From: Pseudooceanicola endophyticus
GTDB lineage: Bacteria > Pseudomonadota > Alphaproteobacteria > Rhodobacterales > Rhodobacteraceae
Assembly: GCF_018760365.1 (NCBI RefSeq)
Contig: NZ_JAHIAB010000008.1
Location: forward strand, 175,320-239,319
Length of the DNA: 64,000 bases
Reading direction: 5' to 3'
Within the stretch, counting starts at the first letter, position 1, and every line of letters begins with the position of its first letter. The position numbers and the translations under genes are program-made. Shown piece after piece: positions 32,819 to 40,315 of this stretch. The notes beneath the pieces were generated by a model that saw nothing but the letters and a program-made list of their open reading frames with translations, made no database searches and had not been told where the DNA came from.

Positions 32819-33711
32819 TTCACGTCTCCCCGGCTCGAGAGTTTGCGGATCAGCGCGAAGTAGAGCGCCGAGAATAGCGACAGGAAGATCACGATCATGA
32901 CGGCGCGGGCCGCGCCCTCTCCGTAATGGAAGCGCGAGATCGCGGTCTTGTAGGTGTCGATGATCATCGTGGTGGTGGCGTTGCGCGGCCCGCCCTCGGT
33001 CAGGATCCAGATGATGTCGAAGGAATTGAAGGTCCAGATCGCCGAAAGCAGCGACATGGTGGCGATGGCCGGCATGATCAGCGGCAGGGTGATGCGGCGG
33101 AAGCGGTAGAAGCGCGAGGCGCCATCGGTCCAGGCGGCTTCGTAAAGGTCGCGCGGCACCCCCTGCATTGCGGCCAGCAGATAGACCGCGACCAGCGGCG
33201 TGCCGATCCAGACGTCGGTGACGACGGTCGAGAGGAAGGCGGCATTCTTGTAGGCCAGAAACTCGAACGGGCCCGACAGCAGGCCCAGCCGCTGCGCCAG
33301 CCCCGAGATCATGCCGAACTGGCCGTTGTACATCCAGCCCCAGATGAAGACGCCGATGGCGACGGGGACGATCCAGGGCGGCATGATCAGGATGCGCGCC
33401 AGCGTCCGCCCCGGCACCGCCGCGTTCAGCAGCACCGCCGCGTAAAGGCCGATCAGCAGCTTCAGGCTGACGCTGAACACCATCCAGACGAAGGTCCGCC
33501 CGATCACCTCGGGGAAGCGGCGGGCGAACATCTTCTGGTAATTTTCCAGCCCCACGTAATGGGTGACCGGGTTCATCGAGGCATCGGTGAACGACAGCCG
33601 GACCGTCTCGGCCAGGGGCCAGGCGACGATGATCAGCGTCACCGCCAGCGCCGGCAGCAGCAGCAGGTAGGGGAACCAGTCGACGGGCTTTTTCGGGGCC
33701 GGGGCGGACAT
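32815..33711 (-). CDS. Sugar ABC transporter permease, MalF/UgpA-type
   Basis: 298-residue membrane protein. N-terminal VDWFPYLLLLPALAVTLIIV is the first span; MNPVTHYVGLENYQKMF is the usual periplasmic start of the permease domain; EAA loop PRDLYEAAWTDGASRFYRF. It forms the pore with the MalG-type partner encoded downstream with ATGA overlap. The upstream Gfo/Idh gene ends four bases before its start. Confidence 0.95.
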   Translation of the reverse strand: MSAPAPKKPVDWFPYLLLLPALAVTLIIVAWPLAETVRLSFTDASMNPVTHYVGLENYQKMFARRFPEVIGRTFVWMVFSVSLKLLIGLYAAVLLNAAVPGRTLARILIMPPWIVPVAIGVFIWGWMYNGQFGMISGLAQRLGLLSGPFEFLAYKNAAFLSTVVTDVWIGTPLVAVYLLAAMQGVPRDLYEAAWTDGASRFYRFRRITLPLIMPAIATMSLLSAIWTFNSFDIIWILTEGGPRNATTTMIIDTYKTAISRFHYGEGAARAVMIVIFLSLFSALYFALIRKLSSRGDVK

Positions 33712-33715
33712 CGGA

Positions 33716-34909
33716 TCAGGCTTCCCCGCGCAGGCCGTAGCTGTCGAACCTCTCCCACAGGGGGGTCATGTCGACGACGCTGCGGCTGACCCGGGCGCGG
33801 TCCATGGCCAGCGCGGTCAGCCCGGCCTCCAGCGCGTCAAGAACGGTGACCTTCAGCGGCACGCCGTCGTCGATCCAGGCGGCAATGTCGCGCGCCATGG
33901 CATCATCGGCGCCGTAGTGATTGGCCCGCGACGGGCCGACATGGGCGTTTTCCGACAGGGTTTCGGCGGTGAAGGCGTCGGTCAGCTTGAAGGTGTTGCG
34001 GATGAAATCCCCCTCGGCCATGCCGCGCGATCCCATGACCGCGAAATGCCGGAACTCGTCGGGGACGTTCATGTTGGTGTGGAAGGTCATCGACACGCCG
34101 TCCTCGTATTCCACGATGGCGGTCTGGTAGTCGATGATGTCGGCATCGCTTTCGAAGATCGCGTTGCCGCCGCCCCAGCGGGGCTTGAAACCGTTCACCC
34201 GGTTGGCCTTTTCCGGCAGGAACCGCTGCGCGATGCCATCGTAGTCGGGCATGGTCTCGGGGCGGTTCTCGGGGGTGAAGCTTTTGCGACCGCCGAAGGA
34301 AGAGATGTATTTCGGCCGGCAGCCCACGACGCCCTGGTAAAGGTCGATGTCGTGGCAGCATTTCTCAAGCATGAAGCCGCCCGAGTATTTCGTGTAGCGC
34401 CGCCAGTCCTGCATGAAGAAGGCGCCATGGTAGCCGCCGATATGTTCGGAGGCCTCGATCGAGACGATCTGGCCCAGCTGCCCCTTGGCCTGCGCCTCTT
34501 TCAGCATGATGTAGAGCGGCGAGTAGCGCAGCACGAGGCCGATCATGATCCGCTGATGGCCGCCGCTGTCGCGCAGCAGTTCCAGCAGCTCGAAGGTTTC
34601 CTCCTCGCTGACCACCACCGGCTTTTCGGCGAAGATATAGGGCACGTCGGCTTCGATCGCGGCGCGCAGGTGGTCGATATGCATGTGGTTCGGAGAGCCG
34701 ATCATCAGCATGTCGAGGTCTTCGGCGGCCAGCATCGCAGCCAGGTCGTCATAGGCGGTCAGGGTCTGGCCGATCTGGCCCTCAAGGTAGGCGCGCCCGG
34801 CCGGGGTCGGGTCGGCGAAGGCCACGAAATCGTAATCGGGCTTGGCCTCCTTGAAGAGCGCCGCGACGTGGGAGATGCGGGCGCCAAGCCCGACGATGCC
34901 AACTTTCAT
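33716..34909 (-). CDS. Gfo/Idh/MocA-family NAD(P)-dependent oxidoreductase
   Basis: 397 residues. Rossmann start MKVGIVGLGARISHVAALF, then GSPNHMHIDHLRAAIEADV and the conserved catalytic/cofactor motif FAEKPVVVSEEE (EKP). The C-terminal alpha/beta domain has GGFMLEKCCHDIDLYQGVVG with the likely catalytic Asp-x-x-His region. Substrates of this family are sugars, inositols or their derivatives. ATGA overlap with the CutC-family gene upstream. In the amino-sugar regulon it may oxidise a sugar or act on a glycoside by an NAD-dependent mechanism; sequence alone does not tell which. Confidence 0.93.
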   Translation of the reverse strand: MKVGIVGLGARISHVAALFKEAKPDYDFVAFADPTPAGRAYLEGQIGQTLTAYDDLAAMLAAEDLDMLMIGSPNHMHIDHLRAAIEADVPYIFAEKPVVVSEEETFELLELLRDSGGHQRIMIGLVLRYSPLYIMLKEAQAKGQLGQIVSIEASEHIGGYHGAFFMQDWRRYTKYSGGFMLEKCCHDIDLYQGVVGCRPKYISSFGGRKSFTPENRPETMPDYDGIAQRFLPEKANRVNGFKPRWGGGNAIFESDADIIDYQTAIVEYEDGVSMTFHTNMNVPDEFRHFAVMGSRGMAEGDFIRNTFKLTDAFTAETLSENAHVGPSRANHYGADDAMARDIAAWIDDGVPLKVTVLDALEAGLTALAMDRARVSRSVVDMTPLWERFDSYGLRGEA

Positions 34910-35694
34910 GTCCTTGATCCTTTTGCAGTCATGGCTGTCCTGAGCGCCTGCACGAGGGCGCGCTGCGTGGCCCGCATCCCCGCTGCCGGCGCAAAGCCCA
35001 GGGCGCTTTCGCGGGCCGCGCGCTGCGGGTCCGCCGGGATCACGGGCCCCGCGCAGGAGGCGTGCAGGCTGCCTGCGCCGGTGCGTTCCAGCAGGGCTGC
35101 GGCATTGGCCGCCGTGATCCCGGCACCGGGCATGATCTCGATCCGGTCGCCGGCCCGGCGCACCAGCGCGGCCAGCTGCGCGGCGCCCTCGGGGGCCGAT
35201 ACCGCCCCGCCCGAGGTCAGGATGCGGTGAAAGCCCAGGGCAATGGCGCTCTCCAGCGCCGCTTCGGGATCGGGCGTCAGGTCGAAGGCGCGGTGCAGGA
35301 CGATCTGCAGGCCCCGCGCCGCCGCGATCAGCGGTGTCAGGGCCGCAGTGTCGAGCCGACCGTTGGCATCCAGCACGCCGATGGCGACGCCGGCCAGCCC
35401 GGCCTGCCGGGCCAGCGCGATCTCGCGCCGCATCTGCGCCAGCTCGGCGGGGCTGGCCTGAAAGGTCCCGGCGCGGGGGCGGATCAGCGCGATCACCGGC
35501 ACCGGCAGCCGGGCGGCGGTCTCCATCAGCGCGCCAGAAGGCGTCAGCCCGCCAAGGGCCAGCCCCGCGCAAAGCTCGATCCGGTCGCAGCCGCCCGCCA
35601 CGGCCTGATCCGCGCCGTCCGGCGTGTCGACGCAGACTTCCAGCATCGGCGGGCGGCGGTCTGGCGCAGGCATGGGCGAAAGGGGGGGAGGCAT
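34906..35694 (-). CDS. cutC: CutC-family TIM-barrel protein
   Basis: About 262 residues. MLEVCVDTPDGADQAVAGG, DRIELCAGLALGGLTPS, LIRPRAGTF, GVAIGVLDANGRLD, LHRAFDL and GFHRILTSGGA are the CutC family segments. The start is uncertain: ATG at 35694, 35673 or 35646 (MLEVCV) are all possible and none has a good ribosome site. CutC was named for copper homeostasis, but the copper role is disputed. Here it is the first gene of a sugar importer operon with a Gfo/Idh oxidoreductase, which favours a carbohydrate-related enzymatic function. No metal-efflux genes are nearby. Confidence 0.88.
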   Translation of the reverse strand: MPPPLSPMPAPDRRPPMLEVCVDTPDGADQAVAGGCDRIELCAGLALGGLTPSGALMETAARLPVPVIALIRPRAGTFQASPAELAQMRREIALARQAGLAGVAIGVLDANGRLDTAALTPLIAAARGLQIVLHRAFDLTPDPEAALESAIALGFHRILTSGGAVSAPEGAAQLAALVRRAGDRIEIMPGAGITAANAAALLERTGAGSLHASCAGPVIPADPQRAARESALGFAPAAGMRATQRALVQALRTAMTAKGSRT

Positions 35695-35904
35695 CGGGAT
35701 CACCGGTCAGCGGATTTGAGGGCACGCTGCGACAGAGTCCTTTGCTGCGTCCATCAAAAATGACGATCCAAGTATCATCATGTTAGCGTTTGCTTCAAGA
35801 AACCCTGAGGATGCCTATGAAATGACCAAAGGCCTGTCATCGGAAACTTCCGTGTCGGGCCGGGGAAGGAGACAGGCCCACCCCGGCTGGAACGGAGAAT
35901 AACA

Positions 35905-36063
35905 ATGCAAAACAATATTATAATGGGGGTCCGGCAGCATTCTTCGGGTTCCTTCGACCGCCTTTCGGGGCTCAATCCGCCTCCGGGGCGCCGGAATTCG
36001 ACCCTCGGGGCTTGCCTTGTGTTCCGGCTTTGTAAGATTGTTTTGCTAAAATACGGAATGTGA
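35905..36063 (+). CDS. Possible 52-residue leader ORF upstream of the GH123-like gene
   Basis: An ATG at 35905 with GGAG ten bases upstream opens a 52-codon frame (MQNNIIMGVRQHSSG...) that stops at 36061-36063, one base before the GH123-like ATG at 36065. The close coupling and ribosome site suggest translation is possible. However, the composition is not convincingly coding and the frame contains the operator-like element at 36037-36050. I recognise no homologue; it may be chance. Confidence 0.25.
   Translation: MQNNIIMGVRQHSSGSFDRLSGLNPPPGRRNSTLGACLVFRLCKIVLLKYGM
36037..36050 (+). promoter_or_regulatory. Operator-like element upstream of the GH123-like gene
   Basis: ATTGTTTTGCTAAA, sharing the twelve bases TTGTTTTGCTAA with the site before the GH20 gene and close to the site before the agaS-like operon. 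It ends 14 bp before the start codon. Confidence 0.6.
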
Positions 36064-36064
36064 C

Positions 36065-37783
36065 ATGCCACCCAAACCTCATCCCGCCCCCGAACGCACG
36101 GCCTGGCAGGTGCTGCTCTGCGACTCGCTCGAAAAGGTCTTTCCCGACACGGCGCCCCGCCCGATGTCCCCGGCGAGCGAGCTGGCCGGCTGGCCCGGCG
36201 CAAGGGTCTCGGTACAGCTGGCGGTGCGGGCGCCTTCGGTGCCGATGGGGCGGGTGGTGCCGCCCCCGCCCGAGGGGCTGGTGCCGTGGGTGCATCTGGT
36301 CGCACAGGCGCCGGAAGGCATTGCCATCGCGGCCAGTGCCGTCGATCTGGTGCCGGCGCGTTTCCTGGCGTTCGAACAGCATGACGAAGGCTATCTGCGC
36401 GACACGGCCGGCCTCTGGCCCGATGTGCTGCGGCCCCTGGCGCCGGGCGAGGGGGTGAAATGCTATCCCGGGCAGTGGCAATCGGTCTGGATCGACCTGG
36501 AGATCGCCGCGGATGCCCCCTGCGGCCCCACGCCCGTGACGCTGGCGTTGTGCCTGGCCGACGGCACAGAGGTCGCGCGCCATAGCCTGAACCTGGACAT
36601 CCGCGCGGTCAGGCCGGCCCCTCTTGGGATCGTCAACACGATCTGGATGCATTGTGACGGCATCGCCCGGCAGAGCGGATCCGAGCCGTTTTCGGCGCCC
36701 TTCATGGCGCTGGCCGAAAGCTGCATGGCGGCGGCCCGGGACCTGGGCTGCAACGCGCTGCTGGTGCCGGTCTGGACCCCGCCGCTGGATACCGAGGTCG
36801 GGGCCGAGCGGATGCCCACCCAGCTGGTGATCATTCGCGAACCTTCCCCGGGCCGCTATGCCTTCGACTTTTCCCGGCTGGAGGACTGGCTGGCGCGGAT
36901 GCGGTGCCTGGGCTTCACCCATCTGGAATTGCCGCATCTTTTCACCCAGTGGGGCGCAGAGGCGACCCCGGCGATCTATGTCGAGGGCCAGCGCCGCTTC
37001 GGCTGGGACGTGGCTGCGACCGACCCCGCCTATCGCCACTTCCTGGAACAGTTCCTGCCCGCGCTGCGCGATGTGCTGGAGCGGCACTGGGGGCTGGCGC
37101 ATTGCCTGTTCCATATCTCGGATGAGCCCGAGGCCCATATGGCCCAGGCCTTCGGTGCCGCCCGCGCCGTGGTCGAGGATCTGCTGGAAGGCTGCACGAT
37201 CATCGACGCGATGAGCGATATCGCGCTTTACGATCAGGGCCTTGTAACGACGCCGGTGGTTTCGACCGACCACGGGCAGGATTTCCTGGATCGCGGGATC
37301 GCGGATTTCTGGCTGTATTACTGCGTCGCCCAGCACCGCGACGTGGCGAACCGCTTCTTCGCGACCCCGCCTGCGCGCAACCGGGTTTTGGGCACGCAGC
37401 TCTGGCTGACGGGGGCGAAGGGCTTCCTGCACTGGGGGCTGAACTTCTGGAACACGGCGCATTCGAAGCGCCCCGTCGATCCCTTCCGCGAACCCGATGC
37501 CGGGGGGGCTTTCCCGGCGGGCGATCCCTTCGTGATCTATCCCGGGCCGGACAACTGCGCCTGGCATTCGATCCGCGGCCGTGTCGTGGCCGAGGCCTTC
37601 GCCGACCTGCAACTGATGCAGAGCCTGGAGGCGCTGGTCGGGCGGGATGCCGTGCGACAGATCGTCGATCCCGAGGAGGCGCTGACGCTGACCTCCTATC
37701 CGATGGATCCCGATCACTACCACCGGCAGCGGGCGACACTTGTGCGGGCGCTGGAGGTCGCAGAGGTTCAGAGTAGGTCGTAA
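36065..37783 (+). CDS. DUF4091/GH123-like glycoside hydrolase (possible beta-N-acetylgalactosaminidase)
   Basis: 572 residues. Residues about 1-190 form a beta-rich N-terminal domain and about 200-500 a TIM-barrel-like catalytic region. LAHCLFHISDEPEAHMAQAF carries Asp353-Glu354, matching the catalytic Asp-Glu pair of GH123 beta-N-acetylgalactosaminidases. The barrel strands LELPHLFTQWGAEATP and IADFWLYYCVAQHRD and the C-terminal KGFLHWGLNFWNTAHSKRP fit DUF4091. No signal peptide, so it is cytoplasmic. Divergent from the importer operon and preceded by the same element as the GH20 and agaS-like genes. The GalNAc-specific context (AgaS-like, GatZ-like) agrees with the GH123 assignment; activity is inferred. 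Confidence 0.82.
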   Translation: MPPKPHPAPERTAWQVLLCDSLEKVFPDTAPRPMSPASELAGWPGARVSVQLAVRAPSVPMGRVVPPPPEGLVPWVHLVAQAPEGIAIAASAVDLVPARFLAFEQHDEGYLRDTAGLWPDVLRPLAPGEGVKCYPGQWQSVWIDLEIAADAPCGPTPVTLALCLADGTEVARHSLNLDIRAVRPAPLGIVNTIWMHCDGIARQSGSEPFSAPFMALAESCMAAARDLGCNALLVPVWTPPLDTEVGAERMPTQLVIIREPSPGRYAFDFSRLEDWLARMRCLGFTHLELPHLFTQWGAEATPAIYVEGQRRFGWDVAATDPAYRHFLEQFLPALRDVLERHWGLAHCLFHISDEPEAHMAQAFGAARAVVEDLLEGCTIIDAMSDIALYDQGLVTTPVVSTDHGQDFLDRGIADFWLYYCVAQHRDVANRFFATPPARNRVLGTQLWLTGAKGFLHWGLNFWNTAHSKRPVDPFREPDAGGAFPAGDPFVIYPGPDNCAWHSIRGRVVAEAFADLQLMQSLEALVGRDAVRQIVDPEEALTLTSYPMDPDHYHRQRATLVRALEVAEVQSRS

Positions 37784-38001
37784 TCGACGTTATGTTAATG
37801 ATTTGTCAACCGCTCTGATTGCGCATCGGGATCAGGCTGGCTTTCGGTGTTGAAACGGGGGGCGGTGCTTCCCTTCGGCTCCCGCTTCTTTTCGCGGGTT
37901 CAACTGTCATCCGGATTGGAATTGAAGCGTCTTGACGTTCATGGCGCTGGCGGGGCTGCCTTGGGGCGCCCCTGCCCATGCCGGAACGCTGCGGGGTGGC
38001 G
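37784..38001. other. Intergenic region without recognisable gene
   Basis: About 220 bp between the GH123-like stop and the GntR remnant. It starts AT-rich (TTATGTTAATGATTTGTC) and contains a weak hairpin CCCGC/GCGGG around TTCTTTTC near 37884, possibly the transcript end of the GH123-like gene. I found no conserved protein in any frame. Confidence 0.4.
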
Positions 38002-38217
38002 CTAGAGCGCGCGTTCCATGATGAAATTGGCCTTCAGGTAAAAGTCCTTGGGGCGCCGGATGTGCGACAGGATCACTTCGCGCAGCGCCTCCGGATCGCC
38101 CCGTCCGAGGATCTCGATCATGCGGAAGTGCTCTTCGATGGCGATCTCGCGGATCGCGTCGTTCGGAAAGGCCCGCGTGCGGATCGGATGGGTCGCGAAG
38201 GTGTAATGCGCTTCGGA
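38002..38217 (-). pseudogene. C-terminal remnant of an FCD-type GntR regulator
   Basis: About 71 codons on the - strand read like the last helices of an FCD domain: IRTRAFPNDAIREIAIEEHF, then RMIEILGRGDPEALREVILS and HIRRPKDFYLKANF before the stop. The expected FCD His in IEEHFRMIEIL and the DPEALREVILSHI end are typical. Upstream of about 38217 the similarity stops with no wing-helix domain or suitable start, so the gene is 5'-truncated. The intact FCD regulator at 11836 is a different sequence. Confidence 0.6.
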
Positions 38218-38347
38218 ATCCCGCCAAAATCCATCCGGATTGCTGCAAAATGAACGAATTTCGATAGTCTTTGATCGTTCGCCAAAAGCGCACGGGACCG
38301 GGCCGACGTAACCTTGTTCCCATCCGAAGAAGAACAGGAACCGGACC

Positions 38348-38887
38348 ATGCGTATCATCACTGCCCTTGCCTGCACGGGCATCACCCTGTCGGCCCTGCC
38401 CGCAGCGGCACAGGATTTCACCCTTACCAGCACTGCGATTGCCGAGGGCGTCCAGCTGCCTCCGGCCCAGGTGTTCCAGGGCTTCGGCTGCGAAGGCGGC
38501 AACACCTCTCCGCAGCTGGCCTGGTCCGGCGCCCCCGAGGGCACGAAAAGTTTCGCGCTCACCGCCCACGACCCCGATGCCCCGACGGATTCGGGTTGGT
38601 GGCACTGGCTGGTCGCCAACATTCCCGCGACCACCACAGAGCTTGCGACGGGCATCAGCGGGTCCCTGCCGGAGGGCGTGATCGAACTGGCGAATGACTA
38701 CGGGGCCACCGGGTTCGGCGGCGCCTGCCCCCCGCCGGGCGAGGTGCATCGCTACATCTTCACGGTCCATGCACTGGGCGTCGAGACGCTCGATCTGCCC
38801 GCGCAGGCCTCCAACGCCCTGGCAAGCTACATGATCAATGGCAACAGCATCGGCCAGGCCCGCCTGACCGCGATCTACAAGCGGTGA
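38348..38887 (+). CDS. Exported YbhB/YbcL-type PEBP (Raf kinase inhibitor-like) protein
   Basis: 179 residues with a signal peptide (MRIITALACTGITLSALPAA, cleavage after AQ or A). The PEBP fold is shown by FGCEGGNTSPQLAWSGAPEG, FALTAHDPDAPTDSGWWHWL (the DPDAP ligand-pocket motif), NDYGATGFGGACPPPGEVHR and YIFTVHALGVETLDLP. These bacterial periplasmic PEBPs have no well-defined substrate. It stands alone between the GntR remnant and the RES gene, with AGGAACC upstream as a weak ribosome site. Confidence 0.92.
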   Translation: MRIITALACTGITLSALPAAAQDFTLTSTAIAEGVQLPPAQVFQGFGCEGGNTSPQLAWSGAPEGTKSFALTAHDPDAPTDSGWWHWLVANIPATTTELATGISGSLPEGVIELANDYGATGFGGACPPPGEVHRYIFTVHALGVETLDLPAQASNALASYMINGNSIGQARLTAIYKR

Positions 38888-38894
38888 ACGGGTC

Positions 38895-38926
38895 ATCTGC
38901 GGCGCGCCGACGGGCATGCCGCAGAT
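38895..38926 (+). terminator. Hairpin after the PEBP gene
   Basis: Perfect 9-bp arms ATCTGCGGC and GCCGCAGAT with a 14-nt loop, starting 8 bp after the PEBP stop. There is no T-run, so it is a terminator candidate only. Confidence 0.4.
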
Positions 38927-39155
38927 CATCATCGCCTGGTATCTTCCCGTCATCGCCCCTGCTTCCGGGGCCCGGTCAGGACGATGAAGGGTCGCTGCGG
39001 ATGCCCGCCCCGCTCATCGCCACGGGGGATCAACCGCGCCGCGTGAAGGTGATCGGATACAGACGGTTTCGCGTTCCGCCACATCCGCAGGATCACCCCG
39101 GCCTTCGGAAACGGCGCTGCTGCCGCGTGATCCCGCCCAGCCCCGAGGACGCGGC
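38927..39155. other. Intergenic region with no supported gene
   Basis: About 230 bp between the PEBP hairpin and the RES gene stop. An open frame with a GTG start overlapping the PEBP stop crosses it, but it encodes an Arg/Pro-rich stretch with no recognisable domain or ribosome site and I do not call it a gene. Confidence 0.4.
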
Positions 39156-39608
39156 CTAGCCCGGATTGAAGGGCAGGGCCGGCCCGGCGGGGCGCAGCTT
39201 GCCCGGGCTGAAGATGACGACATGGGACAGATCCGGACGTGATCGGGACGCATAGAGCATGGCCTCCGCCCCCAGCTCTCGGGCGGCATCCGAATAGGCC
39301 CAGGTCGGAGACGGCTTCCCCGCGGCATGGAGATCCTGCCAGACCACGGAAGCGGCGCGGTTTGCGCTTTCATCGGCGGCCCTTTCCACGGACAGCCACA
39401 TCGGGACCAGCATCCGGGCAACGCCATCGCTCAGGTAGCGCCGGATCGCGATGCCGGCGCCTTCGGCGCTCAGGGACGCATATATCGCAATCTGTCCGGA
39501 ATGGTGAAAGCGTCCGACCGGAGCCCGCGCGGGCAGGCCAGGCTCTGCCAGATCGGCTGAGGGAATGATCCGCCAGACAGGCCCCTCGAACTTGGATATC
39601 GGTTTCAT
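39156..39608 (-). CDS. RES-domain protein (possible NAD-degrading toxin)
   Basis: 150 residues. VWRIIPSADLAEPGLPARAP, then VGRFHHSGQIAIYASLSAEG and AIRRYL resemble the RES fold core (GxRW/F...G...YxS), and DLHAAGKPSPTWAYSDAAR and MLYASRSRPDLSHVVIFSP follow as the second half. RES toxins deplete NAD+ and usually pair with an Xre/MbcA antitoxin. No antitoxin-like gene is visible on either side: about 360 bp upstream are empty and the PEBP gene is downstream. The usual Glu after the YxS strand is not obvious, so activity is doubtful. The gene may be an orphan or a domesticated relative. Confidence 0.65.
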   Translation of the reverse strand: MKPISKFEGPVWRIIPSADLAEPGLPARAPVGRFHHSGQIAIYASLSAEGAGIAIRRYLSDGVARMLVPMWLSVERAADESANRAASVVWQDLHAAGKPSPTWAYSDAARELGAEAMLYASRSRPDLSHVVIFSPGKLRPAGPALPFNPG

Positions 39609-39970
39609 CGGACCCCCGAGGCTGGGAAACGGGCCTTCCCCGAAGAAGCACCGCCCAAGCGAAACCTAGCGCGGGTTCCCCGGGGTCCGCAACATCGCGA
39701 AAAGATCGCCGGGGCCTTGGGGCAAGCCATTAGATCGGTTTGCCATGCGATCCGCCATCGGTATCCGCCAGATTTTCAGCCTCCTTTGCGCCGAGCCGCC
39801 TTGCGGAGGGCCCTTCCGCTTCTGCCGGGGCCGTGATGCCCGCACAGGTGGTCCGTTGACCGGCCCGCCCCGGCACGCGGGCACCCGGGCGAAAGGCCCC
39901 CCGCACCCGCAAGCCGGCGCTGCATCATGCCGGGAAGCGGGCCGTCTGCCCCTGCGCGCCACGGGCGGGA
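39609..39970. other. Intergenic region with no supported gene
   Basis: About 360 bp upstream of the RES gene and downstream of the cupin gene. Open frames here are Arg/Pro/Gly-rich high-GC shadows without domains. It should contain the RES promoter and the 3' end of the cupin operon; I could not pick either with confidence. Confidence 0.4.
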
Positions 39971-40315
39971 TCAGTCCAGCAGCTGCACCGGGCTTTCCCA
40001 CTGGATGAGGATGGTGCAGCCCTCTTCCGACCAGACGCTGTGGACGGTGCCGGCGGGATTGCAGACCAGGGTGCCCGGCCCGTAGCAACCGTGTTCGTCG
40101 GACTGGCTGCCCTCAAGCACAAGGATGGTTTCCAGCCCGGTGTGCAGGTGACGCGGCACCGAGGCGCCCGGCGCATAGCGCAGCAACGCCCAGACCGGCC
40201 CCTCCTCTGTCTGCCACAGGTAGTGCACCTCGACCCCCGCGCGCAGGAAGGGCTGGAACGGCAGGTCGCGCCAACCTGAGGGGATCAGCGCCGGAAAGAA
40301 CTGCGGATCAGGCAT
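39971..40315 (-). CDS. Single-domain cupin protein
   Basis: 114 residues. The jelly-roll metal motif is [20 protein letters not shown] (His-x-His...Glu) and the second strand motif [19 protein letters not shown] supplies the last His. This is the ChrR-type/small cupin pattern. Start 40315 (MPDPQFF) has GGAGG upstream and overlaps the preceding hydrolase gene by 8 bp; an in-frame ATG at 40336 is less likely. It is the last gene of the BMP importer/isochorismatase operon, so it may isomerise or sense an intermediate. Its function is unknown. Confidence 0.88.
   Translation of the reverse strand: MPDPQFFPALIPSGWRDLPFQPFLRAGVEVHYLWQTEEGPVWALLRYAPGASVPRHLHTGLETILVLEGSQSDEHGCYGPGTLVCNPAGTVHSVWSEEGCTILIQWESPVQLLD

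Larger units (their letters stand above)
35704..36064. promoter_or_regulatory. Divergent regulatory region between the CutC operon and the GH123-like gene
   Basis: About 360 bp without a convincing gene. It holds GTTAGC followed by TTTGCT (35782-35793, an inverted half-site pair resembling the regulon element) near the CutC side. The clear element ATTGTTTTGCTAAA (36037-36050) lies 15-28 bp upstream of the GH123-like start. The stretch 35900-35925 is unusually AT-rich for this window (CAAAACAATATTATAAT), a likely promoter or the start of a small ORF. Confidence 0.6.

Noticed and set aside
35778..36305. 175-codon - strand frame between CutC and the GH123-like gene
   Set aside because: Antisense to the GH123-like N-terminus and running through the AT-rich promoter region; composition is non-coding.
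38884..39159. 91-codon + strand frame overlapping the PEBP stop
   Set aside because: GTG start, no ribosome site, Arg/Pro-rich product and no family; treated as non-coding.
39666..40088. 140-codon - strand frame considered as a possible antitoxin for the RES protein
   Set aside because: It begins as a shadow of the cupin gene and continues into Arg/Pro-rich sequence with no HTH or DUF2384-like pattern.
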